Below are positions 1-9,114 of a stretch of 64,000 nucleotides of DNA, in pieces. Numbering within the stretch: the stretch's first letter is position 1; every line of letters begins with the position of its first letter. A model generated the notes under the pieces. It was not told the DNA's origin. It searched no databases and worked only from the letters and a program-made list of their open reading frames with translations. The translations under genes were made by a program, and so were the position numbers. The stretch comes from Candidatus Cloacimonadota bacterium (GTDB lineage Bacteria; Muiribacteriota; UBA6191), in contig JAGSHD010000005.1 in NCBI GenBank assembly GCA_023954715.1, forward strand, positions 186,001 through 250,000, written 5' to 3'.

Positions 1-3000
1 TCAAAGTTATTTTCAACTAAGTCTCGATATGCTGCGATAGCACCCTGAAAGTCACTTAAGTATTGAGATAATATATCCGCTTGAGCAAGTTTGGACTTTT
101 CATCCCACTTTGTTTGTGGGTAAGCATTAGATATATCTGTATAAGTATCTAAAGCTCTAGAGTACTCTCTTTCATGTTTAACGTAGATTTGTGCTATCTG
201 AAATAAAACACCTATTCGTTTTTTTGCTGAAGGAAACTTTTCAATATATTGCTCATAGCTCGCTAGTGCTTTTTTATAGTCTTTTAATTCAGTGTATTCG
301 ATTTCAGCGATTCGAAGTAGTATCTCCATGGTAACGCTAGGATTGTTCATAGAGGAGAAAAAGAGTCTATAATATTTAAGGGCTTGTTTATACTCCTTTA
401 ACTTTAAATCATATAGTCTAGATAGTTCATAATAGACTCCAACTTTTAATTGGAAGTTTTCTGTTGAATCAATTAAGTCCTCCAACTTTTTTGCCCCTTC
501 TTTGTATTGCTTTTTTTTGTAATACTTCTTTTTAATGGATTTGATTAAAGGAAAGTGGTTATAAGAGAGGGTCTTTAAACTAAGTCGCTTTTGTGACTTT
601 TTAAGGGTAATCACTTTTTGTTTCAACTGTTGAATTTGTGTACTTTGCTCGCTGTTTGGTAAAAGCTTACTAGACTCTCGAACCAAAGCAAAGGCTCTTT
701 GGAAGTTTTGCATTTCAAGACCATAAATTTGAATCAAATCTAAGAGAGCATCAAACTTATTTTGTTGTGAGCTACCATTTTTGTAAGTCCAATTGATTTG
801 TTTGGTTGCCAACGAAAGCTTCTTGTTTTTCAAGTAAAATTTACCCAACTCTTGATGTGCTAACTCTTCCTCTTTTTTTCCTTGAACTAGGCGTAAATAT
901 AAAAGTAGTTTATCTTCTGCCTCTTTATAATAATCTTTTTGAACCGATAAAGATTTGGCAGTTTTTAAAATTACTTTTGGGTCTTGATCTAGCTTATCTA
1001 AGTATTTACTAATTTTAGATAAGGCTATGTTTTTTTTGAGGGTAAGCTCTTTTGACTCCACTTCATTTGTGTCACCTTTAGCACCCAATACAGATTTTAA
1101 AGTTTGGATTGTTTTGAGGGCTTGGTTTTGCTTACCCTGCTCTTCATATAGGCTGACTAATGAAATTAAAGATAGTTGAGAGTATTGAGATTTTTTTGCA
1201 TTTCTTACACTGGCATTAAAGTAAACCTCAGCAAGCTTTAGGTTCCACTCGTATATAAAATAGTGTGCGCCTAAAGTGTAATATATTTTAGAGAGTGTTG
1301 TTTTATTGCTTGTATTTTTAATAGCTTTCTTTAAAAATTTTGCTGCTCGCTGCGTTTGATTTTTACCCATAGCCACATGATAAAACTTTAAGTATTGTTC
1401 GCTTGGAAATCCAATTTTGGTCCACTGATAAGGCTTTACGATTTTGTTTAATTGCTCCAAACTTTGTTGAGCTAAATCTAAATCAAAAAGCTGATCTAAA
1501 TAAATGTTTGAGAGTTTAATCAACTGAACTGGACTTGCTTTATAAATAGTTGGTAATCTACGGATCAGCTGACTTGCTTGAATTTGTTTTGTTAAGGCCT
1601 CTGAAAAAGAAGAAAATTTAGTAGGTAGCTTAGCCAAAACCCCTTGGGCTTCTTTGACCATGCCTAATTGATTGAAAGCTCTAATTTTCAAGATATCGAT
1701 GTAGCTTTGTTCTGCTGTTTTTGTTACTAATACTTGACTGTCATTTAGAACGTCTAAAGCTCTTTTTGGTTTATGGAGCTCTTCTAGCCAAGATAGCGCA
1801 GCTTCAATACGATCAGAAAGCAAGTCAGATTGCTCTAATTCATATACTTTTTGCATGGATAATAAGATCTTTTGTTGATGCTTTACTTTGTTTTGTATTG
1901 TTGAGGAAGAGAAGTACTCTAACATTTGGTTGTATATATTGATGGTAGAGGGAACATCTTTGAGTTCATCTCTATATAATTTGGCCATTCTAAAGAATGA
2001 TTTAATATTTTTAGGGTCTTGGGGATCATCCCAGTTGATGTCACTTTTTAAAGCCTGAATAACGGCCTTGGCATTAATGCTTTGAGCAATGGTATCAAAC
2101 TGAGTTTTTTGCTCGTAACTTAGGTTTTTTGAATTTATTTTAAATAACCAAGTTTTTAAAGATTGTAGATCTTTTGATTTAGAAAAGTGAGGTAAAACTC
2201 CTTCAAAGGCGATCAATTTAAAATAATCTGGATATTGTGGGATGTTGACATATTTACCCATCTCTCTTTTTACACGAAAGTACTTTTTCTTTTTAAGAAG
2301 TAATTGTATGTACTTTTCATGATAGAAAGCTTTTGTAGCGACTTGTTTTGATTTCATTCCTTTTTGAATGGTGTTTTGATACTCGCTCTCTTTTAGTAAG
2401 GAGTAGTGAAAGTTTAAGACTGTACTTAAGTTAAGCATTGAGGAGTGAATCGGTTTTTTAACAATTGCGTTGAGACTTTGTTTTAAGTAATCCTGATTGG
2501 AGTTTTCTTGCAAGCGTGGTTTAGACTTGTAAAGGTTTGCCAAAGCAATACTGGCATTTAGTGCGATGGATGATTTGTTTTTAAGTTGTCCTAATAAAAA
2601 CTCTTCTGAAAGAAATGTAGGGGATTTTTGTAGGATTTTAATTTTGAGATTTATAAAGTGTGAATTGTTTTGATCTTGACTTAGATATAAATCAACTATT
2701 TTATAAAGCTTGGATTGATGAAATCGTAAAATTTGGTCTTGATACTCAAGTATCACCCTTTGTGTCGCAAGGTTTTGAGGAAACTCCACCGCAAACTCTA
2801 GGATTTGTTTTGTAAAGTGAGTGATGAAAGTGTGAGGATATTTTCTTTGAAAAGTGGTCAAGGCTTCTTCAAAAGGCTTTTCAGGGTTTTCTTTTTCAAA
2901 CTTTTCTTGAATATAATAATGAAACGCTTGGTCTAGGTGATAGTCTTGGTTTGACCTGTCAACTTTAGCTAGAGTTTCAGATAACCTAGAAGCTTGAAGA

Positions 3001-5069
3001 AACTTTTTGTTTTCGAGTTTAAGAGCGAGATCAATTTTAATGCTATCTAAATCATTTTTATTATTTAAATACTGTTCAAATAGTTGTTGAGCCTTTTTTA
3101 GATTGTTGCGTAACAAGTTGATTCGTATTTCAAATTGTATATTGCTAGTTTGTAAATTAGCAAAAATACGTTTCATGTTCTTTGAAAAGCGGGTTACTTC
3201 ATCAAGATATTGGTTATCGAACTCTTCTTTCTTCTTTTCTTCAAGAGTTGAGTAGCCTTGATATAGATTTGTATAATGTGAAATCAATAGGTCTCGAGCA
3301 CTTTTTTGAATTTGAGTGTCAGGGTTTTTAGAAAAATACTGATGGAGGTTTGCCAATTGATCGTCATCAAGTGACATGATTTGCAGATTGTGTATAAATA
3401 GTTCAAACTTTGCCTTTTGAGCATAAAGGGACTTTGATTTTGAAATTCCTTCTAAAGTCTTAATCCCTTCTTTTTCGTTTCCTAACAACAAGAGGTATCG
3501 ACCTTTTTCAAAGTGAAATTTTTCAGGTTCTTCTGCTAGTGTTGAATCGAGTCTGCTTTGGAATACTTTTTGTTTCCAGATGTTTTTTTTGAGTAAAGTA
3601 TTTGATTCGTCTAAATTGTAACGAGCTAGCTTCATTAGAAAAAAACGAGCCTTTAGATATTGGTGGTTTTGCTCAGCAACTTCAGCTAACTTTTTTAAAT
3701 AAAACATTTTAGAGGATAGATCTAAATTGAGTTTTAAAAGACTATTAAAATATTTGTCTAATAATTTGGGGCTTAACTGATTTTGAGATAACTCTTGATA
3801 AATAGCAGCTTCTGTATACGCTTGGTCTTTATTAGCTATTTCATGGCTTTTACTTTCTCTTTCTTGTTTGGGAAGGAGTTTGATCAGTCGCCATTGAACC
3901 TCTTCTTTTACTTCTGGTACGAGTGGGAACCTTTTGGCAGCCTTTAGATGAAACATAGCAAGTTTGTCATCGGAAAAGTCATCTTGATAAATTTTTGCAA
4001 GATTGTAATGAATGTTGGCTTTTATTCTGGGGTTGAGCGGTTTTCTTAAAAGCTTTTGATATTCAGCGATCGTTAAATGAAAAGCTGAATACCCTTTTAG
4101 AGTCTCAATCAACTTTAAAGTGCTGCTTAAAGACTTGTTACTTACCAAGATATTTTGCATTAATAGGGCGTGGTCTTTGAAAGTAGTCTTAAAAGGGGAG
4201 CTATATAATTTAGACAATTTAGATATAATTTTATTGGCTGTTTTAAAGTCACCATGAATGTAAGCTGTAACTTGAAACAATAAAAATGCGTTGAGCTGTC
4301 CAACATTGGTCAATTGATAGTTTTTTGGGAGAAGTCGTTTTAAGCCCTCTAAATCTTCAATATTATCAGAACAATAACTGATCATTAGTGCTAGTGATGA
4401 TAAATGAGAGAAGTAAAGGTGGTCTGATTGAGCAATGGTCTTTAAACCAATGGTTCCTAGGTTTTTGTTATTAAAATCAAAAGTTTCAATCAAAGAGTCT
4501 AAGAGAATTGCCTTATATTTTAAGTCTTTGTCCTTGGAGTCAAAATATTTGGATAACTTTTTCTTGATAGAAGAGTAGTCATTAAAAACAAAGCCCTTAG
4601 AAAAACCCGTAAAAAAATTGAAAAAATCTAGATCTAAACCAAAAGGTTCAAACTCAAGGATCTTTTTAACTCCTTTATCAAAAGAGCTAATATTGGATAG
4701 TAATTTAATTTCTCTTTCAATTTCAAGAAAGTCGGCTTCTTTTTTGTACTGATGGTTAGGCCAACTACTATTTAAATGCTCAAAAGTAATCTTTGCTAGT
4801 TGAGATTGTTGATTTAATAAAAATGCTTTTCCAAGTAAAAACGTGGCAGTCTTTTCAGTTTCATCATTTTTAGAGGACTGGATGATATGTCGTAGTTTTG
4901 CTATGGCTTCTTTAAAGCGACCTTGATTAAAGTATTGATTTACTTTTGTAAAATTTGATCTTACGCTTCGATTCACTCTATGGGATTTAGAGACTTTAGA
5001 TAGAGAACGAGCATGAAGAGGTGATATTAAAAGAAAACTAGAAACTAATATGAATAGTATGCGTTGCAT
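1..5069 (-). CDS. Giant exported TPR-like repeat protein (C-terminus outside window)
   Basis: A frame with no in-frame stop where I checked runs from an ATG at 5069-5067 to the left edge, giving at least 1689 codons; the C-terminus is missing. The N-terminus (MQRILFILVSSFLLISPLHA) is a clear Sec signal peptide with an AxA-like end, so the protein is exported. The rest is almost wholly helical, with degenerate TPR/SEL1-like periodicity. Near the window edge it reads FQIAQIYVKHEREYSRALDT, then a segment ending in AYPQTKWDEKSKLAQADIL, the style of YbgF/BamD-type TPRs. It is Lys/Leu/Phe-rich with no enzyme motif seen. TPR arrays are protein-binding scaffolds, so a periplasmic or envelope scaffold is likely, but no specific function can be given. 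It is transcribed away from nusB. Confidence 0.85.
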   Translation of the reverse strand, partial: MQRILFILVSSFLLISPLHARSLSKVSKSHRVNRSVRSNFTKVNQYFNQGRFKEAIAKLRHIIQSSKNDETEKTATFLLGKAFLLNQQSQLAKITFEHLNSSWPNHQYKKEADFLEIEREIKLLSNISSFDKGVKKILEFEPFGLDLDFFNFFTGFSKGFVFNDYSSIKKKLSKYFDSKDKDLKYKAILLDSLIETFDFNNKNLGTIGLKTIAQSDHLYFSHLSSLALMISYCSDNIEDLEGLKRLLPKNYQLTNVGQLNAFLLFQVTAYIHGDFKTANKIISKLSKLYSSPFKTTFKDHALLMQNILVSNKSLSSTLKLIETLKGYSAFHLTIAEYQKLLRKPLNPRIKANIHYNLAKIYQDDFSDDKLAMFHLKAAKRFPLVPEVKEEVQWRLIKLLPKQERESKSHEIANKDQAYTEAAIYQELSQNQLSPKLLDKYFNSLLKLNLDLSSKMFYLKKLAEVAEQNHQYLKARFFLMKLARYNLDESNTLLKKNIWKQKVFQSRLDSTLAEEPEKFHFEKGRYLLLLGNEKEGIKTLEGISKSKSLYAQKAKFELFIHNLQIMSLDDDQLANLHQYFSKNPDTQIQKSARDLLISHYTNLYQGYSTLEEKKKEEFDNQYLDEVTRFSKNMKRIFANLQTSNIQFEIRINLLRNNLKKAQQLFEQYLNNKNDLDSIKIDLALKLENKKFLQASRLSETLAKVDRSNQDYHLDQAFHYYIQEKFEKENPEKPFEEALTTFQRKYPHTFITHFTKQILEFAVEFPQNLATQRVILEYQDQILRFHQSKLYKIVDLYLSQDQNNSHFINLKIKILQKSPTFLSEEFLLGQLKNKSSIALNASIALANLYKSKPRLQENSNQDYLKQSLNAIVKKPIHSSMLNLSTVLNFHYSLLKESEYQNTIQKGMKSKQVATKAFYHEKYIQLLLKKKKYFRVKREMGKYVNIPQYPDYFKLIAFEGVLPHFSKSKDLQSLKTWLFKINSKNLSYEQKTQFDTIAQSINAKAVIQALKSDINWDDPQDPKNIKSFFRMAKLYRDELKDVPSTINIYNQMLEYFSSSTIQNKVKHQQKILLSMQKVYELEQSDLLSDRIEAALSWLEELHKPKRALDVLNDSQVLVTKTAEQSYIDILKIRAFNQLGMVKEAQGVLAKLPTKFSSFSEALTKQIQASQLIRRLPTIYKASPVQLIKLSNIYLDQLFDLDLAQQSLEQLNKIVKPYQWTKIGFPSEQYLKFYHVAMGKNQTQRAAKFLKKAIKNTSNKTTLSKIYYTLGAHYFIYEWNLKLAEVYFNASVRNAKKSQYSQLSLISLVSLYEEQGKQNQALKTIQTLKSVLGAKGDTNEVESKELTLKKNIALSKISKYLDKLDQDPKVILKTAKSLSVQKDYYKEAEDKLLLYLRLVQGKKEEELAHQELGKFYLKNKKLSLATKQINWTYKNGSSQQNKFDALLDLIQIYGLEMQNFQRAFALVRESSKLLPNSEQSTQIQQLKQKVITLKKSQKRLSLKTLSYNHFPLIKSIKKKYYKKKQYKEGAKKLEDLIDSTENFQLKVGVYYELSRLYDLKLKEYKQALKYYRLFFSSMNNPSVTMEILLRIAEIEYTELKDYKKALASYEQYIEKFPSAKKRIGVLFQIAQIYVKHEREYSRALDTYTDISNAYPQTKWDEKSKLAQADILSQYLSDFQGAIAAYRDLVENNF

Positions 5070-5638
5070 AAATCCTCTTGGAAGTTGATAAGAGTGTTGT
5101 GATAATCAGTTCCACATAGTTTAAAAAGTATTTTAGTTTAAAGTTTTTGATTCAAAGTCATACAAACTAGATGGATATTTTTTATAATTTGCCATTATAT
5201 ACTCAAAATCTTAAATAATCTAAACCTTTTCTAGGAACATTCCAAAACTATACCTGAGCTGTATTTTATATAAAGTTTTAAGGAATGCGATATAGAACTT
5301 TATTAGTGTAAGACTAGACTTAATAAATGCTTAGGATGGTGCAAAGTGAGAGTTTAAGTTAAAAACTTTGCTTCAATTAAAGATATTTAATTATATTAAT
5401 TTGAATTTGTTATAGAATAGTATCCATATATCCATCTGAGCTTGATTTTCTTGTAATGTAAAGTCAAAAACCTTTGGAAGTTTTGTCTATACAAGCTTTT
5501 AAATCGGATGGTTATTGTGAAAAATCTGTATTTTTAAGATGGATATTTACATCGAGTATAAAATTAATTTTTCATTTTATGGTTGAGCTACAATTTTTGG
5601 ACTAAAGAAACTTAAAATAAGAGGGATGGAATAACAAA
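5070..5638. other. Divergent intergenic region, no gene recognised
   Basis: This 569-base AT-rich stretch separates the leftward giant TPR gene from rightward nusB and must hold both promoters. No frame of convincing length or composition is open. A Shine-Dalgarno-like GAGGGATGGA at 5621-5630 serves nusB. A 25-base segment at 5426-5450 (ATATATCCATCT followed by TTGATTTTC) matches 21 of 25 positions at 13276-13300. No confident promoter was found. Confidence 0.5.
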
Positions 5639-6052
5639 ATGGGAAAAAGATCTAAAGGTAGAGAATACGCACTGTTGAGTTTGTTTCCGTACTTTGTAAC
5701 TGGCGAAGACTGTTATGAAGTGTATCAATTTTTACTAGACGAACGAGATCCATCTCAAGAAGTGAAAGACTTTTCAAAAGCATTAATTGATGGCGTAATG
5801 GCGAATGTTGAAGAGTTAGACCAAATTATCAAAGAGAGTTTAACAAATTGGAGCATGGACAGGGTCGGAAACTTAGAGAAGACAATTCTTAGAATCGGTG
5901 CCTACGAAATGAAATACACTCCTGAAACTGCACTTTCTATTATCATTCACGAAGCTAATGACCTCACAGATACTTACAGCGTTGATGAGTCCCTATCATT
6001 TGTTTCTGGAGTGTTAAACGGTATTGCTAAAAAATTACGTCCTGAAGATTAG
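5639..6052 (+). CDS. nusB: Transcription antitermination factor NusB
   Basis: The 137-residue product has the length and pattern of NusB. It opens with MGKRSKGREYALLSLF (the family's R-x-A-LQ-LY-like first helix). It has the conserved WSMDRVGNLEKTILRIGAYEM segment near residues 73-93 (family W-x-(2)RL-x(2)vDRaILRlg-x-yEl) and ends in the typical FVSGVLNGIAKKL helix. NusB binds boxA RNA with S10 (NusE) and prevents premature termination in rRNA operons. A purine-rich GAGGGATGGA lies 8 bases before the ATG. The gene stands 11 bases ahead of a heme lipoprotein gene, probably co-transcribed. In many bacteria nusB follows ribH; here ribH is 57 kb away. Confidence 0.95.
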   Translation: MGKRSKGREYALLSLFPYFVTGEDCYEVYQFLLDERDPSQEVKDFSKALIDGVMANVEELDQIIKESLTNWSMDRVGNLEKTILRIGAYEMKYTPETALSIIIHEANDLTDTYSVDESLSFVSGVLNGIAKKLRPED

Positions 6053-6063
6053 TTGGTAAGTCA

Positions 6064-6453
6064 ATGAAATGGTTTTGTCTTAGTTTTATATTGCTGATAG
6101 GCTGTACAAGTCAAGAGTCTGTTGACTCTAAAAAGCCGGTAAAGTACCACAAGCCAGCGACTCCTACTTTAACTAAATCGGGAGATATTTCTAAGGGTAA
6201 AGCCTTATATGTTTCAAAGGCTTGTGCTAGTTGCCATCAAATGGATGGTATGGGAATGAAGGGTGCTCTAGGAGCAGACTTTGTCAATGATACGATAGTT
6301 TTAAGTAAAACAGATGAAGTATTATTGGACTCAATTAAAAACGGTATCATGAAAAATGGTAAGTACATGCCGCCTCAAAAGAAAATCTTAAAAGATCAAG
6401 AGATGATCGATGTTTTGGCATATATAAGAAGTGCTTTCACTAAAAAGAACTAA
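6064..6453 (+). CDS. Class I c-type cytochrome lipoprotein
   Basis: The 129-residue protein starts with a short signal peptide ending in a lipobox (LLIGC, Cys14), so it is predicted to be lipid-anchored outside the inner membrane. A single heme c site CASCH lies near residues 54-58. A distal Met ligand in GKYMPP lies near residue 100, followed by the usual C-terminal helix (MIDVLAYIRSAF). This layout fits a monoheme class I cytochrome c that shuttles electrons in the periplasm; the partner is unknown. It begins 11 bases after nusB, likely in the same transcript, although the functions are unrelated. The Met-rich segment MDGMGMKG just after the heme site is a little unusual. Confidence 0.9.
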   Translation: MKWFCLSFILLIGCTSQESVDSKKPVKYHKPATPTLTKSGDISKGKALYVSKACASCHQMDGMGMKGALGADFVNDTIVLSKTDEVLLDSIKNGIMKNGKYMPPQKKILKDQEMIDVLAYIRSAFTKKN

Positions 6454-6585
6454 GCTACTTTAAGTGTTGGTTTTAGTTAATTCCTTTACAGAGTAAATAT
6501 ACAAGCTTTTATAGGTGTAGTGGGTCTAAATATTTTCTGATTTATTTGTGGTACAATTAATAAGAAACTTAGTTTTAGGATTGCT

Positions 6586-7683
6586 ATGCAGCTTCAGTTT
6601 ACCAACTTGTCTATTATTTATACATTGTACTTTAAGCAAAAAAGTCTGCAAAAGACATCTTTAACTTTTTGTTTACTTTTAGTGTGTTTTGCAAGTAACT
6701 CTATTGCCTTTGATGCACGAGGGTTGTTGAAAGATATCGTCAAAAAGAAGATAATCAATAAAACTCCTTTATCCCATGCTTCTTCAATTTTAGGGGTGAA
6801 CAAAAGTAAAAGTGGTAGTTATAAATCGATCAATGGTATTTTTTTAGATGGCAGAAAGCTAAAGGGCCCAACACGATTATATTTTAAGCACTCTCGATTT
6901 TATTTTGAAGCTCACCATTTGTTTTCTTTGTTTGGAGTAAAGTCCAAAGGAAACATCTTTCAAAAAAACAATTTTATATTGCAAGAGTTAGAAAAAAACT
7001 TGTTTAAAAATGTCTTAAACTTAAAGCTGTTTTCTTTCTCAAAAAAGTATCCTGTGAGAGAAGTCGCTCAACTACTTGGATATAATGTTGTATACAATAA
7101 AAGAAGTAAATATTTAAAGTTTTTTACCTATCCAAAATCTAAGCATCCACTAAAAAAACAATGGGTGCAGCTTTTAGCAAAAAAAGGCCTTGAAAAATAC
7201 TTAAAAAAGCTAGAAAAACTTAAGCCAAAAAAGACCCCAAAAAGAAAACCTACTATTCCAAAAAAGAAACAAAAAGTCGTACCATCAGGTTACTCATTTC
7301 AAAATATTTACGCAACATCCTTTGAGGCGCAAACCATAGCATCTAAAGGAAAAAGAGGGGATTGGTATATGCGTGATACGGACCTTGGAGTTGCATTGCC
7401 CTCAAGAGACTCTTTAAATCAATGGGTTCAAGTTTATTTTCCTGATACGGGTAAGTCTGTTGTCGTTGAGGTGATTGATGTGGGTCCTTGGAATATTGAT
7501 GACCCATATTGGGTTCGTGGAAAACGTCCAGCAGCTGAGACTGGGACCGATGCATGGGGAAGAAAAACCAACTTGGCTGGGATTGATTTATCTTATCAAA
7601 CATGGTTAGCTCTTGGAGTAAGTAAGCAAAAGGCATTTTCAGGTACATTTTCAGGTACCGTACATTGGAAGTTTGTGGAGTAA
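6586..7683 (+). CDS. Exported stalk-like / double-psi beta-barrel (RlpA-like) protein
   Basis: 365 residues. A hydrophobic segment (TSLTFCLLLVCFASNSIAF, about residues 24-42) looks like a signal peptide, so the true start may be inside the frame; no better ATG is available. Residues 75-185 resemble copper amine oxidase N-like 'stalk' repeats: INGIFLDGRKL, then KKYPVREVAQLLGYNVVYNK (family pattern vplR-x-iaexLGy-x-v-x-wn). A Lys/Pro-rich linker follows (about 205-235). The C-terminal 125 residues look like a double-psi beta-barrel: VVVEVIDVGPWNIDD retains the Asp of the RlpA 'NDRGPF' motif, and GIDLSYQTWLALG matches the family's RIIDLS-x-A-A-x-x-lG. A peptidoglycan-directed role is plausible from the fold; catalysis is unproven. 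The next gene starts 2 bases after the stop. Confidence 0.7.
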   Translation: MQLQFTNLSIIYTLYFKQKSLQKTSLTFCLLLVCFASNSIAFDARGLLKDIVKKKIINKTPLSHASSILGVNKSKSGSYKSINGIFLDGRKLKGPTRLYFKHSRFYFEAHHLFSLFGVKSKGNIFQKNNFILQELEKNLFKNVLNLKLFSFSKKYPVREVAQLLGYNVVYNKRSKYLKFFTYPKSKHPLKKQWVQLLAKKGLEKYLKKLEKLKPKKTPKRKPTIPKKKQKVVPSGYSFQNIYATSFEAQTIASKGKRGDWYMRDTDLGVALPSRDSLNQWVQVYFPDTGKSVVVEVIDVGPWNIDDPYWVRGKRPAAETGTDAWGRKTNLAGIDLSYQTWLALGVSKQKAFSGTFSGTVHWKFVE

Positions 7684-7685
7684 TT

Positions 7686-8612
7686 ATGTTGAAGTTAATA
7701 GTTTTATTTTGTTGTATAGGCTTTTCAGTGGCTAAAGCAGAGTTATCTTTGGTTCAAAGCATTCGAATCAACTCTAGTGAAATCTCTAAGACCCCCAACT
7801 TTTCTGGTTTAACTACTGATGGTAAAGACTTGTTTACGGTATCTGACCGAGATGGGTTACATAGTATATATAAATTGGATTTATCACAAAACAATCAGAC
7901 GATCATTGCTGAAAAATACTTAAATTTCCCAAAGCAGTTTTTAAATAGTTACTCTGACTCTACTAAAGCTTTTGGTAGGATTGATTTGGAGGGAATTTGT
8001 TTTACTAAGGATAAATTTTATTTAATCAATGAGACATTGCGAGATGTTTTGAGTTTAGATCGACTTGGTAAAGCAGATTTAATTAGGATTCCCTTCAAGG
8101 AGTTTCATAAAGGACGTATTGCACCATTTTCGGGTATGAGAAATGCCGGATTAGAAGCTATTGCTTGTGATGATCAAAATAAGCAATTGTATCTGTTTAA
8201 CGAAAGACAATTTCGAATGGCTTATCAATATGACTTAAAAACAGAGTTGATCCATAAGCAATTTACTTTTCCGAGTGGCAATGATTTACCTAGGTCTTTA
8301 AATTCACAAGGTAGTAAATGGATGTATCCAGATTTTGCAGGGTCCCACTATGTAGATGGAGTCTTGTATATATTAGTTAGAAACCGAAGAATGATTGTTA
8401 AATATGACCCAATAGAGATGAAAGTGTTAGTTAGAAAAACATATAAAAAACATGAAGATGCCTTATATGATAGCCCAGAAGAGTTTGGATTGGCTGAAGG
8501 TTTAACTATTCTTGAGGATCAGATTTATATAATTTTTGATAATAATTCCTTTCCACTACGAGGAACAAAGTCTGACACATCATCTAGTTTGCTAGTATTT
8601 AAAAGGTTTTGA
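7686..8612 (+). CDS. Exported esterase-like phytase-family protein
   Basis: I start at ATG 7686 rather than the upstream in-frame ATG at 7665. It is preceded by GGAG at 7677-7680 and gives a clean signal peptide (MLKLIVLFCCIGFSVAKA). The mature part of about 290 residues looks like a six-bladed propeller of the 'esterase-like activity of phytase' type: FSGLTTDGKDLFTVSDRDG, then RIDLEGICF, a YLINE segment, and NAGLEAIACDDQNKQLYLFNE-like blades with recurring acidic loops. Family members bind calcium and hydrolyse phosphate esters, but activity has been shown for few. It lies 2 bases after the preceding envelope gene and is likely co-transcribed. Substrate is unknown. Confidence 0.75.
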   Translation: MLKLIVLFCCIGFSVAKAELSLVQSIRINSSEISKTPNFSGLTTDGKDLFTVSDRDGLHSIYKLDLSQNNQTIIAEKYLNFPKQFLNSYSDSTKAFGRIDLEGICFTKDKFYLINETLRDVLSLDRLGKADLIRIPFKEFHKGRIAPFSGMRNAGLEAIACDDQNKQLYLFNERQFRMAYQYDLKTELIHKQFTFPSGNDLPRSLNSQGSKWMYPDFAGSHYVDGVLYILVRNRRMIVKYDPIEMKVLVRKTYKKHEDALYDSPEEFGLAEGLTILEDQIYIIFDNNSFPLRGTKSDTSSSLLVFKRF

Positions 8613-8690
8613 TAATTACTTAACTGTAAAGTTGTAGCTAGATGAATTCAAACTCAAGGCTTGGGTGCAATCAAATTTTATAGAACAAAA

Positions 8691-8731
8691 ACCAAAGTTT
8701 ATAGAGCATGACTAACTCTAAAAACTTTGGT
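8691..8731 (-). terminator. Hairpin between convergent genes
   Basis: ACCAAAGTTTATAGAG (8691-8706) pairs with CTCTAAAAACTTTGGT (8716-8731), with one mismatch in 16 and a 9-base loop. On the minus strand it is followed by TTTTGTTCT, so it fits a terminator for the GntR operon. It may also stop the rightward esterase transcript. Confidence 0.75.
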
Positions 8732-8739
8732 TTGAGTAA

Positions 8740-9114
8740 TTAGGGTTTATCTAGTTCTTTTTGAAATATTTCTGCTATTTTAACTTTATCTAAACCGTAT
8801 AAAAGAGCGGTTTCAATAGTTTTGCTAAATTGCTTTTCAACTTTTTCAATTTGCAAATTAAGATTAGTAGTTGAATCTACTTCAGCAACAAAGCTTCCCT
8901 CTCCCCGTTTATTATAAATTAGTCCTAATGCTCGTAGCTCTTGATAGGCTTTTTGAACGGTGAGCATATTTACTTTGATCTCAACTCCAAGTGCTCTTGA
9001 AGAAGGTAGTTTTTCATTGGCATTCAGCTTTCCACTTAAAATTAAATGACTAAAGTGTTCGATAATTTGACGGTAAATGGGGATGTTACTCATTGGGTTG
9101 ATTTTAATTTTCAT
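8740..9114 (-). CDS. GntR-family (YtrA subfamily) transcriptional regulator
   Basis: The 124-residue protein has an N-terminal winged helix: PIYRQIIEHFSHLILSGKL, then LPSSRALGVEIKVNMLTVQK, the GntR HTH, and a wing ending in KRGEGSFVA. A short two-helix tail (about 45 residues) follows instead of a large effector domain, which is the YtrA pattern. YtrA regulators repress ABC-transporter operons in which they are encoded. This one is the last gene of such an operon and overlaps the preceding gene by 11 bases, with AGGAG as ribosome-binding site. The perfect palindrome in the operon promoter (13121-13148) is its likely operator, giving autorepression. The inducer is unknown; cell-envelope stress is the usual cue for the subfamily. 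Confidence 0.9.
   Translation of the reverse strand: MKIKINPMSNIPIYRQIIEHFSHLILSGKLNANEKLPSSRALGVEIKVNMLTVQKAYQELRALGLIYNKRGEGSFVAEVDSTTNLNLQIEKVEKQFSKTIETALLYGLDKVKIAEIFQKELDKP

Noticed and set aside
7665-7685. Earlier ATG for the phytase-like gene
   Set aside because: It would put a Cys-containing non-signal sequence before a clean signal peptide; the ATG at 7686 has GGAG in front.
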